Below, piece after piece: positions 16,087 through 23,744 of a stretch of DNA of 64,000 bases. The stretch comes from Streptomyces sclerotialus (GTDB lineage: Bacteria > Actinomycetota > Actinomycetes > Streptomycetales > Streptomycetaceae). The stretch spans positions 2,566,501-2,630,500 of the forward strand of contig NZ_JBFOHP010000002.1 of NCBI RefSeq assembly GCF_040907265.1, read 5' to 3'. The translations under genes and the position numbers were made by a program. The notes beneath the pieces are model-generated. The model worked only from the letters and a program-made list of their open reading frames with translations. It was not told the origin of the DNA and made no database searches. How positions within the stretch are numbered: the first letter of the stretch is position 1; each line of letters opens with the position of its first letter.

Positions 16087-16964
16087 AGCTGCTCTCGATT
16101 CGGGTCGTGACGGTCAAGGGACCTGGTGCGTCCGAGGGACCTGGTGCGTCCTGCCGGGCCGTACGGCCGGGAGACGTAGAGCTGTGCGTAGAGCCAGCCT
16201 TCCGCTTCCAGGCCGGTGGCATCCACTCCGGCTTCCGACATCGTGTCCAGGACGAGCGCCTGTTCCTCCGGGGAGGCGAACCGCCGCTGTTTGAACATGC
16301 CGTCGACGCGGGTGGTCTCGTAGCCCAGGGCGGCCAGTTCGCGCTCGACCGGGTCGAACGGGAACATCCGCAGCACGAAGTGGGCCATCCAGGGCAGGTG
16401 GCCGCCCTGCGCGCGGACGACGCGGGTGAGCGTGCGTTCGGTGACGTAGCCGATGCAGCCGGTGGAGAACACCAGGTCGGCGCCGGTCAGCCGGTCGCGC
16501 TGGTCCGGCGTGGGGTCGTGGCTCTCCAGGTCGGCGTGGACGGTGTCGTCGAGGAAGCCGGCCTGCCGCGCGTACGACAGCGCGTTCTCGGAGGCGTCCA
16601 GGCCGACGACGCGCGTGGGGTGCGCGGGCCGGCGGGCGCGGGAGAGTTCGCGGTCCCGCGTCAGCAGCTCCTCGCGCGTGAGGCCGGCGGCCGGGTCGCC
16701 GCCGTAGCGTGCGTACAGCTCGTCCATGGTCACGTCGTACTTCAGCAGGGCGGCGTTGATGCCGTAAGAGCAGCCGATGTCGACGACCTTGGGCACCGCC
16801 ACCCGGTGGATTTCGCGGTACTCCTTGACGAACTTGGCGAAGTACGGCTTGGCGAGCTGCGGTACGCAGTAGTCCAGCGTGCGCAGCACCGTGAAGTACG
16901 CGCGCGGGTCGGGCTGCGTGTAGATGTGGTCGAGCGAGACTTTTCCGGTCGTGTCGAAGCGCAC
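16083..16964 (-). CDS. Class I SAM-dependent methyltransferase
   Basis: A 293-residue protein with the Rossmann motif I VVDIGCSYGIN (about 60-70), an acidic motif II region (VVGLDASENALSYA) and a downstream FSTGCIGYV. A GTG start at 16964 follows a strong GGAGGAG site. The N-terminal 50 residues (LDHIYTQPDPRAYFTVLRTLDY) are not those of EgtD or PEMT enzymes. The C-terminus has a tandem RTRSL(G/D)R repeat encoded by an 18-bp DNA duplication. It is coupled to the acyltransferase and follows the oxygenase by 88 bp. N-, O- or C-methylation cannot be told apart from the sequence. Confidence 0.85.
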   Translation of the reverse strand: MRFDTTGKVSLDHIYTQPDPRAYFTVLRTLDYCVPQLAKPYFAKFVKEYREIHRVAVPKVVDIGCSYGINAALLKYDVTMDELYARYGGDPAAGLTREELLTRDRELSRARRPAHPTRVVGLDASENALSYARQAGFLDDTVHADLESHDPTPDQRDRLTGADLVFSTGCIGYVTERTLTRVVRAQGGHLPWMAHFVLRMFPFDPVERELAALGYETTRVDGMFKQRRFASPEEQALVLDTMSEAGVDATGLEAEGWLYAQLYVSRPYGPAGRTRSLGRTRSLDRHDPNREQL

Positions 16965-17052
16965 GGGGTTGCTCCTCCGTGGATCGCGAGTGGGAAAACG
17001 TCCTGCGGTGTGCTGCGGGGCGCCCTTCCGTCGGAGCATGCCCCGTGGCCGC

Positions 17053-17925
17053 TCAGTCCAGCAGCTGGTCGCCCCGCACGGCGCGGCGCTCGGCCGCCGC
17101 CAGGTGTTCGGGGAGCACCCGGCCGAAGAGCTGGCGGGTGCGGGCCACGCTGCCGATGACGCCGGGGCGCTCGCTGTACGCGAAGATCGCCGAGTGGCGT
17201 GCGGTGTCGCCCTGCACGGGACTGACGCGGTGCAGGGAGTAGCGGCCCTTGAAGAGCTGGAGGTCGCCGGTGTGCAGCGGAAGGCGGCGGATCAGCCGCT
17301 CGCCCCGCCCTTCGAGGACGTCGCGCACGTCGTCGAAGTGCTCGTCCTCGGCGGAGCGGATGCCGGGGCAGTACTCGAAGGCGCCGCCGGCCTCGGCCTC
17401 CTGGGTCAGCATGCTGACGGTGAACTCGTTGGTGTCGAAGTGCCAGGGGTGCTCCCGGCCCGGTTCGACGACGTTCAGGACGAGCCCGGCCAGCGGGTCG
17501 GCGAGTTCGTGCAGCTCCGGGAGGCCGAAGCAGCGGGCGATGAAGGAGCGGAACGCCTCGTGGGTGTAGAGCTGGCTGATGAGCGCGGCCTGCGGGATGC
17601 GGTCCCGGGCGACGAAGGCGTTGCCCCGTTCGAAGGGGATGCGGCCGGGGTGGTCGGCCGGGAGCGAGTCGTCCACCGCGATGTTGTAGACGTTGACCGT
17701 CTCGACGTCGTAGTGCGCACGGGGCGCGAGCGCCGAGCACTCCTGGCGCAGCAGGTCGCGCAGCTCCGCGCGGACGAAGTCCGGCAGTACGGTGCAGCCG
17801 AGTTCGGCCAGGTCACGACGGGCCCGGGCGATCACTGCCCGGCCTTCGGCCCCGGCCGGTTCCGTCAGGGGGTAGCGGGTCGTGTCGACCACCTGGTCGA
17901 GCGTCATGGCTTCCAGCGTGCTCAT
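17053..17925 (-). CDS. Fe(II)/2-oxoglutarate-dependent oxygenase (HalD/BesD-like, hydroxylase type)
   Basis: A 290-residue enzyme. The iron ligands are H162-x-D164 (WHFDTNEF) and H232 (SLHRVSP), with R243 as the likely 2-oxoglutarate anchor. The sequence around them (TQEAEAGGAFEYCPGIR, GDLQLFKGRYSLHRV) resembles the BesD/HalD family that acts on free amino acids. In BesD-type halogenases the Asp is replaced by Gly; here Asp is kept, so hydroxylation is expected, not chlorination. The ATG at 17925 follows GGAGAGG. It is the first gene of the three-gene group and its promoter should lie in 17926-18111, where TGCCACAGTGGCA (17986-17998) forms a short palindrome. Confidence 0.85.
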   Translation of the reverse strand: MSTLEAMTLDQVVDTTRYPLTEPAGAEGRAVIARARRDLAELGCTVLPDFVRAELRDLLRQECSALAPRAHYDVETVNVYNIAVDDSLPADHPGRIPFERGNAFVARDRIPQAALISQLYTHEAFRSFIARCFGLPELHELADPLAGLVLNVVEPGREHPWHFDTNEFTVSMLTQEAEAGGAFEYCPGIRSAEDEHFDDVRDVLEGRGERLIRRLPLHTGDLQLFKGRYSLHRVSPVQGDTARHSAIFAYSERPGVIGSVARTRQLFGRVLPEHLAAAERRAVRGDQLLD

Positions 17926-18111
17926 GCGATCCTCTCCACGCGCGGGCGGACTCCCCAACTCTACGGATGAGTAACGCAGTTGAGGTGCCACAGTGGCACT
18001 TTGCCGGCTGTGACACGTCACACGGGCCCGGCAGGCATACCTGCCGGGTGAGTGGAGAAAGCCGGGCGGCCGTACGCCACCTGCCGAATCAGGTGCGGCC
18101 CCGGTGCGGGA

Positions 18112-18651
18112 TCAGGTGCACTCCGGGCCGTCGAGGGAGGCGGCGTCCAGGGTCTCCGTCAGGGCGTTCAGCCGGCCGCGGAGGTCGGCCAGCTCGGCGA
18201 GGGGAAGGCCGGTGGCGGCGGCGATCCGGCGGGGCACCTCTTCGGCGCGCGTACGCAGGGCGTCCCCGTCGGCGGTGAGGCGGACGGTGACCGAGCGCTC
18301 GTCGGCGGCGCTGCGCTCCCGGCGGACGAGGCCCGCCGCCTCCAGGCGCTTGAGCAGCGGGGAGAGGGTGCCGGAGTCGAGCCGCAGATGGGCGCCGATC
18401 CGCTTCACGGGCAGCTCGCCGTGCTCCCAGAGGACCAGCATGACCAGGTACTGGGGGTAGGTGAGGCCGAGGTCGCGCAGGGCGGTGCGGTACAGGCCGC
18501 CGAACGCCCGGGTCGCCGCGTGCAGCGCGAAGCAGATCTGCTGGTCGAGGCGGAGGTGGTCCTGCGGCGCGGTCTCCGTCCCCGGGTCCGTGTCCGCCCG
18601 GCCGGCCCCCTTCTCGGTCATCCGCTTCCCCGCCGTCTCCTTCTCCGCCAT
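18112..18651 (-). CDS. ohrR: MarR-family organic-peroxide sensor (OhrR-like)
   Basis: A 179-residue winged-helix repressor. The reactive cysteine of OhrR is visible at C40 in LDQQICFALHAATR, and the wHTH runs through RIGAHLRLDSGTLSPLLKRLEAAGLVRR. Oxidation of that cysteine by organic hydroperoxides releases the protein from DNA in characterised members. It is divergent from ohr with operator-like palindromes between, the classic arrangement. An alternative start at 18621 would trim ten residues. Confidence 0.9.
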   Translation of the reverse strand: MAEKETAGKRMTEKGAGRADTDPGTETAPQDHLRLDQQICFALHAATRAFGGLYRTALRDLGLTYPQYLVMLVLWEHGELPVKRIGAHLRLDSGTLSPLLKRLEAAGLVRRERSAADERSVTVRLTADGDALRTRAEEVPRRIAAATGLPLAELADLRGRLNALTETLDAASLDGPECT

Positions 18652-18728
18652 ACGGCCAGCCTATCCGGCTGCTTTGCGCGCTCTCCGATCGCGCGCACCA
18701 CCATTGCACACACTACGGTGGCGCACAT

Positions 18729-18748
18729 TTAAGTTGTGCACCACTTAA
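18729..18748. promoter_or_regulatory. OhrR operator candidate
   Basis: A 20-bp near-perfect palindrome, TTAAGTTGTGCACCACTTAA, sits in the ohrR-ohr intergenic region. Related TTGCACACA (18704-18712) and AATTGTGTG (18747-18755) sequences lie close by, suggesting two or three OhrR binding sites. The A/T-rich character is exceptional in this genome. Confidence 0.65.
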
Positions 18749-18831
18749 TTGTGTGCTGTAGTAGCGGCGTCAGGGAGACCGGGGCCGGATCGCCGGCCGG
18801 CCGGCCCGTATCTCGGAGAGGGATGGTTCTG

Positions 18832-19245
18832 ATGAGCGCTCTGTACACCGCGGTGGCCACGGCCGACGGACGCGACGGCCGCGCCGTGAGCTCCGACGGG
18901 CAGCTGGACCTGGCGCTGGCGATGCCGCCCGCGCTCGGCGGCAACGGTGCGGGCACCAACCCCGAGCAGCTGTTCGCGGCCGGTTACGCCGCGTGCTTCG
19001 CCGGCGCGCTGGGCCTGGTCGGCCGGCAGGCGAAGGCGGACACCAAGGACGCGTCGGTGACCGCGGAGGTCGGCATCAGCTCCGACCCGGCCGGCGGCTT
19101 CGGCCTCTCCGTCACCCTGCGCGTCGAGCTCCCCGACTCGCTCGCCGGCGAGACCGGCGCGCAGCTGGTGAAGCAGGCGCACGAGGTCTGCCCGTACTCG
19201 AAGGCGACCCGCGGCAACATTCCCGTGGAGATCGTCGTCGAGTAA
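18832..19245 (+). CDS. ohr: Organic hydroperoxide resistance peroxidase
   Basis: A 137-residue Ohr/OsmC-fold thiol peroxidase that reduces organic hydroperoxides in the cytoplasm. Both redox cysteines are present: C55 (GYAACFAGAL) and C120 (HEVCPYSKATRGN). GGAGAGGG precedes the ATG at 18832; an ATG three codons earlier is possible. It is regulated by the divergent ohrR through the palindromes between them. A weak hairpin (19283-19301) could end its transcript. Confidence 0.93.
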   Translation: MSALYTAVATADGRDGRAVSSDGQLDLALAMPPALGGNGAGTNPEQLFAAGYAACFAGALGLVGRQAKADTKDASVTAEVGISSDPAGGFGLSVTLRVELPDSLAGETGAQLVKQAHEVCPYSKATRGNIPVEIVVE

Positions 19246-19262
19246 CGCGGACGCTATGCCCG

Positions 19263-19336
19263 GTTACCTCCGCGAACGCCCCGCCCCACTCGGGGTGGGG
19301 TGCGTCACTCGAGGTCCTGAGTAACACGGGGTTCAC
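19263..19336 (+). promoter_or_regulatory. Possible GlnR-type half boxes before glnII
   Basis: GTTAC-N6-GAACG (19263-19278) and GTAAC-N6-TTCAC (19321-19336) resemble the GTnAC-N6-GnAAC pattern of GlnR sites that control nitrogen genes in Streptomyces. glnII is a known GlnR target in that genus. The two matches are partial and 58 bp apart, with a hairpin between them, so this is a suggestion only. Confidence 0.4.
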
Positions 19337-19429
19337 ATACGAGCAATGGCAGGGAAACGGCCCGTTGCCACTGTGCACGAGTACGCCCGCACGCGTATTC
19401 GTACTACCCCGCAGGAAGGGCAAGCCCCC

Positions 19430-20458
19430 GTGACCATCAAGGCCGAGTACATCTGGATCGACGGCACGCAGCCGACCGCCAAGCTCCGCTCGAAGACGAA
19501 GATCCTCTCGGAGCGCGTCGACACGGCCGAGCTGCCGCTGTGGGGCTTCGACGGTTCCAGCACCAACCAGGCGGAGGGCCACGCCTCCGACCTCGTGCTG
19601 AAGCCGGTCTTCTCCTGCCCGGACCCGATCCGCGGCGGCGACCACATCCTCGTCCTGTGCGAGGTGTTCAACACCGACATGACCCCGCACTCCTCCAACA
19701 CCCGCGCGGCCCTGCGCGAGGTCGCGGAGAAGTTCGCGGACCAGGAGCCGATCTTCGGCATCGAGCAGGAGTACACCTTCTTCGAGGGCACCCGCCCGCT
19801 CGGCTTCCCCGAGGGCGGCTTCCCCGCCCCGCAGGGCGGCTACTACTGCGGTGTCGGCGCGGACGAGATCTTCGGCCGTGACGTCGTCGAGAAGCACCTG
19901 GACAACTGCCTCGCCGCCGGCCTGGGCATCTCCGGCATCAACGCCGAGGTCATGCCGGGTCAGTGGGAGTTCCAGGTCGGCGCGCTGCCGCCGCTGGAGG
20001 TCTCCGACCACATGTGGGTCGCGCGCTGGCTGCTCTACCGCACCGCCGAGGACTTCGGCATCTCCGCCACCCTGGACGCCAAGCCGGCCAAGGGCGACTG
20101 GAACGGCGCGGGCGCGCACACCAACTTCTCCACCAAGGCGATGCGCGAGGGCTACGACGCGATCATCACCGCCTGCGAGGCGCTGGGCGAGGGCGACAAG
20201 CCGCTGGAGCACGTCCGCCAGTACGGCACCGGCATCGAGGACCGCCTGACCGGCGCCCACGAGACCGCCCCGTGGGACCAGTACAGCTACGGCGCGTCCG
20301 ACCGCGGCGCCTCGGTCCGCATCCCGTGGCAGGTCGAGCGGGACAAGAAGGGCTACATCGAGGACCGCCGCCCGAACGCGAACGTCGACCCGTACGTGGT
20401 CACCCGCCTGATGGTGGACACCTGCTGCACTGCGCTGGCGAAGGCCCTCCAGGTCTGA
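19430..20458 (+). CDS. glnII: Glutamine synthetase, type II
   Basis: Makes glutamine from glutamate, ammonium and ATP. The 342-residue size, the N-terminus IKAEYIWIDGTQPTAKLRSKTKI and the motifs GFDGSSTNQAEG, PGQWEFQVG and NGAGAHTNFST identify the eukaryote-like GSII. It lacks the C-terminal adenylylation segment of GSI, so GlnE would not act on it. The GTG at 19430 follows GGAAGGG; the longer upstream frame would run through the regulatory region. A perfect terminator follows it. Confidence 0.96.
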   Translation: MTIKAEYIWIDGTQPTAKLRSKTKILSERVDTAELPLWGFDGSSTNQAEGHASDLVLKPVFSCPDPIRGGDHILVLCEVFNTDMTPHSSNTRAALREVAEKFADQEPIFGIEQEYTFFEGTRPLGFPEGGFPAPQGGYYCGVGADEIFGRDVVEKHLDNCLAAGLGISGINAEVMPGQWEFQVGALPPLEVSDHMWVARWLLYRTAEDFGISATLDAKPAKGDWNGAGAHTNFSTKAMREGYDAIITACEALGEGDKPLEHVRQYGTGIEDRLTGAHETAPWDQYSYGASDRGASVRIPWQVERDKKGYIEDRRPNANVDPYVVTRLMVDTCCTALAKALQV

Positions 20459-20503
20459 TCCGGCGCCGCCCCGGGCGAGAGCCTGCGGCCACGCAACTCC
20501 CTT

Positions 20504-20536
20504 GAGGGGCGCCCCGCTCGACGCGGGGCGCCCCTC
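20504..20536 (+). terminator. glnII terminator
   Basis: A perfect 14-bp stem (20504-20517 with 20523-20536) and a 5-nt loop, 45 bp beyond the glnII stop. Confidence 0.88.
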
Positions 20537-20602
20537 GCGCATGCGGGTCCGCATGACGGGCGGACGAAGGACAGATCAAGTCCGGTCTGGTTCAATGGGG
20601 GC

Positions 20603-20707
20603 ATGGCCAGCCTCAACGACAGCGCGACGGGTCGCACCGACCTGGAGCCCTTCTGGCCGTCCCGGCAGGATCACCTCTTCGACCGTCTGTGTTGCCGCGC
20701 GCACTGA
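20603..20707 (+). CDS. Putative small ORF/leader peptide upstream of the winged-helix gene
   Basis: A 34-codon frame starting MASLNDSATGRTD and ending FDRLCCRAH, with GGGGG just before the ATG. It lies after the glnII terminator and 87 bp before the winged-helix gene. The end resembles the Arg/Cys/His-rich tails of actinobacterial leader peptides, in which ribosome stalling senses an amino acid; the CC pair would point to cysteine. There is no Shine-Dalgarno-independent proof that it is translated. An A/T-containing stretch just upstream (20565-20595) could be its promoter. Confidence 0.4.
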   Translation: MASLNDSATGRTDLEPFWPSRQDHLFDRLCCRAH

Positions 20708-20794
20708 GCGCGGGCCCGCAACGCACCCACAGACACAGCCCTGCCCGCGCGCACGACGTCCCTGACGCCCCTCTGCGCGAAAGAGCTGACCTCG

Positions 20795-21337
20795 ATGACG
20801 AACGTCCGACCCCTTCCTGCCACTCCCCCGACGGCCACCGTTCCCGCCCCGCCCCGGCTGCGTGCCGTGGCCCCCGGCGAAGTACCGCCGGTCGCCGACC
20901 TCCTGGGTGCCGACGCCACCTGGTTGCCGGCTCCCCCGCACACCCTGCCCGAGCTGCCGGGCCGGCCCCCGATGGTCGGCTACCTCGTCCTCGTACCGGC
21001 CGCCGAGAAGCCGCTGCCGGAGCCGGCGGCCCCGGCCACCGTCTACGGCGACGGCGGCCTCCAGGTCGACCCGGAGCGCCGCACCGTCCACGTCCAGGGC
21101 CGCCAACTGGAGCTGACGTTCCTGGAGTTCGAGCTGCTGGCCCATCTGGTGGCGCACCCTCAGCGGGTGCACACCCGCGATCAGCTCGTGACGACGGTGT
21201 GGGGTTACGGCCACGTCGGCGACGGCCGCACGGTCGATGTCCACATCGCCCGGCTGCGCCGCAAGCTGGGCCCGGCGCACCGCGCCTCGATCGTCACGGT
21301 GCGGCGGGTCGGCTACAAGTACGTGCCGGTCTCCTGA
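20795..21337 (+). CDS. OmpR/PhoB-type winged-helix protein without receiver domain
   Basis: A 180-residue protein. Residues 1-80 are Pro/Ala-rich with no receiver-domain aspartate. The C-terminal half is a full Trans_reg_C winged helix (LEFELLAHLVAHPQRVHTRDQLVTTVWG, TVDVHIARLRRKLG, VRRVGYKYVPV). So it is an orphan DNA-binding protein rather than a two-component response regulator. Proteins like this are commonly found next to glnII in Streptomyces as far as I recall. Its targets are unknown. Confidence 0.8.
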   Translation: MTNVRPLPATPPTATVPAPPRLRAVAPGEVPPVADLLGADATWLPAPPHTLPELPGRPPMVGYLVLVPAAEKPLPEPAAPATVYGDGGLQVDPERRTVHVQGRQLELTFLEFELLAHLVAHPQRVHTRDQLVTTVWGYGHVGDGRTVDVHIARLRRKLGPAHRASIVTVRRVGYKYVPVS

Positions 21338-21345
21338 CGGAAGGC

Positions 21346-21380
21346 CCGCGGGGCCCGGCCGGTGCGGCCGGGCCCCGCGG
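21346..21380. terminator. Bidirectional terminator
   Basis: A 15-bp perfect stem (21346-21360 with 21366-21380) with loop GGTGC, between the convergent winged-helix gene (stop 21337) and PepSY gene (stop 21401). It can serve both. Confidence 0.85.
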
Positions 21381-21400
21381 CCCGTCGACGGACCGCCGCC

Positions 21401-22837
21401 TCAGACGATCCGGGCACGCCGCCGGGCCAGGGCACCGGCGCACACGTCGAGCACCAGGAAGCCGAGCAGCGGTATGCCGAACAGCGGCAGGAACCAGCCG
21501 ACCAGGGCCGCCACCGCCGCCATCGGCAGCAGCACCGATACCGGAACCTGCCGCCACGCCCCGCGCGGGTAGGCGCGGCCGCCCCTGCATCCGGGGTCGC
21601 GGCGCGGGCGGCGCTGCCACCACATCCGGTACCCCCAGAGGATCAGCAGGATCAGCGCGACCATCAGGGCGGCCAGCGCCACCTGGTTGGCGAGGCCGAA
21701 CAGCAGGCCCATGTGGAGGTCGATCCCCCACCGGGTGGCCTTGGCGAGCAGCGGGTGATCGGCGAAGTCCAGCCGGTCGGTGACCCGTCCGCTCGCCGGG
21801 TCGACCGCGATCGAGTCCAGGCGCTCGGGCCACTCCTTGTCGGTCTGCTGGACGACGTAGGCGGGCGCGGCGGCGGTCGGTACGCGCACCTCGACGGGTC
21901 CGTCCAGGCCTTCCTGCCGCGCCGTGCGCAGGGTGGCGTCGAGTCCGGCGAGCGGACGGGCGCCGGTGCCGCCGTGCCCGGCGTGGCCCTCGTGCCCGGC
22001 GTGGCTTTCATGCCCGGCGTGCGCGCCGTGGTCCGTGCCCGGCGTCTCCGCCGCGCCGGGGATCTCCGTCGACACGGCGGGGGTGGCGCCGCCGAGCGCG
22101 TCCTGCACCCGGCCGATGTGCTCGCCCGCGTACGCAGACCAGGTCAGGCCCGTCGCCGACAGCGCGACGAGGCCCACGGCCGACCACAGGCCGACCGTCC
22201 CGTGCCAGGACAGCGTGCGCCGCCGTCCCGTCGTACCGCGCAGCCGCCGCGCGGCACGCCGCCGCCCGAGCCACAGCAGCACCCCGCCGAGCGCGACCAC
22301 CCACAGCCAGCTGGCGGCCAGCTCGCTGTAGAGCCGGCCGGGCTCGCCGAGCAGCAGGTCGCGGTGGAGGTGGTCGAGGGTGGCACGCAGCGGCAGCGCG
22401 CCGGAGCTGCCGTAGCTCTCCAGCGCCCCGCGCACCTCGCCGGTGTACGGGTCGACGAAGACGGCCAGGGAGTTGTCGTCCGCCAGCCCCGGCGCGTCGA
22501 GGATCACCCGGGTCGTGGCGCCGGGCCCGTCGGACGGTCGGACCGCCGTCAGCGTGCCTTCGGGGTGTTCCCGCAGGGCGGCGTCCACCTGGCGGGAGAG
22601 CGGCAGGACGGAGTCGCCGGGCTCGGTGCGGAGTTCGTGGGCGTACACGATCTTCTCCGCCTGGAGGGAACCGGCGTACAGCAGGCCCGTCACGGCGGCG
22701 ACGAGCAGGAACGGGGCGATGAGCAGTCCCGCGTAGAAGTGCAGCCGCAGGACGAGCGGGCGCAGTGCGGGCCATCCGGTGCGGCGGGGCGGCGGCTCGG
22801 CGGCCGCGTGCGCGCGGGCAGGGTCGAGTACGGACAT
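21401..22837 (-). CDS. PepSY-associated membrane protein, His-rich
   Basis: A 478-residue membrane protein of the PepSY-TM family (iron/copper-linked reductase-like). Membrane segments lie at about 27-50, 180-205, 235-255, 385-405 and 425-460. Two PepSY-like outer domains flank them (VDAALREHPEGTLTAVRP; IAVDPASGRVTDRLDF). Conserved membrane histidines (LRLHFYAGLL, DHLHRDLL, WHGTVGLW, IDLHMGLLF) could bind haem or metal. A His-rich loop (HGAHAGHESHAGHEGHAGHGG region, about 280-300) suggests copper handling. It follows the His/Met-rich membrane gene by 70 bp on the same strand. The ATG at 22837 has a weak GAAGG site. Confidence 0.8.
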   Translation of the reverse strand: MSVLDPARAHAAAEPPPRRTGWPALRPLVLRLHFYAGLLIAPFLLVAAVTGLLYAGSLQAEKIVYAHELRTEPGDSVLPLSRQVDAALREHPEGTLTAVRPSDGPGATTRVILDAPGLADDNSLAVFVDPYTGEVRGALESYGSSGALPLRATLDHLHRDLLLGEPGRLYSELAASWLWVVALGGVLLWLGRRRAARRLRGTTGRRRTLSWHGTVGLWSAVGLVALSATGLTWSAYAGEHIGRVQDALGGATPAVSTEIPGAAETPGTDHGAHAGHESHAGHEGHAGHGGTGARPLAGLDATLRTARQEGLDGPVEVRVPTAAAPAYVVQQTDKEWPERLDSIAVDPASGRVTDRLDFADHPLLAKATRWGIDLHMGLLFGLANQVALAALMVALILLILWGYRMWWQRRPRRDPGCRGGRAYPRGAWRQVPVSVLLPMAAVAALVGWFLPLFGIPLLGFLVLDVCAGALARRRARIV

Positions 22838-22907
22838 GGTGATGCCTTCACCTTTCAGCGGCGGACATGAGGAATGTCCGCGCCACGGCCGTGTCCCGGC
22901 CCGGTCC

Positions 22908-23699
22908 TCAGTGGGGTGGGCGCGGTCCGGCGGGCGCGGTGACATGGAGCACCGCGCCCGGTGGCGGGCCGCGCCGGCTGACGGCGTCGGCGATCAGTTC
23001 CCAGCGGGGCACGCGCGGCCGGGTACGGACCGGGATCCGCTGCCGGCGTTCCGGCGCGGGGCCCGAGCAGACCGCGACGAGGAGCCGCAGCGCCCGGAAG
23101 GCGAGGGCCGCCACGCACCGCAGCAGCTGGAAGAAGGCGGCCTCGCCGTGCCGCAGCCAGAGCGCGCAGAGCAGGGCGGCGAGGAGATGGGCGGCCGTCA
23201 TGCCGGCGGACATACCGCCCGCCATGTCGTGCCCGGCGTGCAGGGCGGCGCCGTCACCGGACATACCGGCCATGGCGTGCCCGGCGTGCATGCCCGCCGT
23301 CCCGTGCGAGCCGGTCATCCCGTGCGCGCCTGTCGCGCCGTGCGTACCCGAAGCGCCGTGCATCCCGGCCGTACCGGACATGCCGGACGTCATCGGGTCA
23401 CCGGCCGGGTGCGCGTGCCCGGAGCCCTGTGCCGCGGCGAAGGCCAGGTGCAGGGCGGCCTGTACGGTCAGCACGCCGCCCGCGATGGCGGGCAGGCCGC
23501 GCTGCCGGCCGGCGGCGAGCCAGGCCGCCGCGCCGACCACGGCGAAGGCCGCGCCGAGCACACCGGGCGGGATGCCGTGCCCGGACATGACCGCGTGCCC
23601 GGCCGCCGCCAGCACCACGCACACGGCCGCGAAGAGCGCGGCACGCACGGCGCGGAACGGCGGGCGGGCGTCGGAGGTCACGGGCCGCAATCCTGTCAC
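22908..23699 (-). CDS. His/Met-rich membrane protein, probably copper-related
   Basis: A 263-residue protein with four or five hydrophobic segments. Between about residues 90 and 165 is a run of short Gly/Met/His repeats (GMHG, GTHG, GMTGSHG, MHAGHAMAGM), typical of extracytoplasmic copper-binding loops. GTG start at 23699. It forms a pair with the PepSY gene downstream. Copper uptake or storage is the likely role; no named family was recognised. A multicopper oxidase at 61.9 kb belongs to the same theme but is far away. Confidence 0.7.
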   Translation of the reverse strand: MTGLRPVTSDARPPFRAVRAALFAAVCVVLAAAGHAVMSGHGIPPGVLGAAFAVVGAAAWLAAGRQRGLPAIAGGVLTVQAALHLAFAAAQGSGHAHPAGDPMTSGMSGTAGMHGASGTHGATGAHGMTGSHGTAGMHAGHAMAGMSGDGAALHAGHDMAGGMSAGMTAAHLLAALLCALWLRHGEAAFFQLLRCVAALAFRALRLLVAVCSGPAPERRQRIPVRTRPRVPRWELIADAVSRRGPPPGAVLHVTAPAGPRPPH

Positions 23700-23744
23700 C
23701 CCCGCACACCCCCGCCGCCCCCGGGTGGGCCGCCCCGGACGGCG

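Noticed and set aside
17986..17998. Palindrome TGCCACAGTGGCA as operator of the oxygenase group
   Set aside because: Too short and common to support as a separate feature; mentioned only as a possible site.
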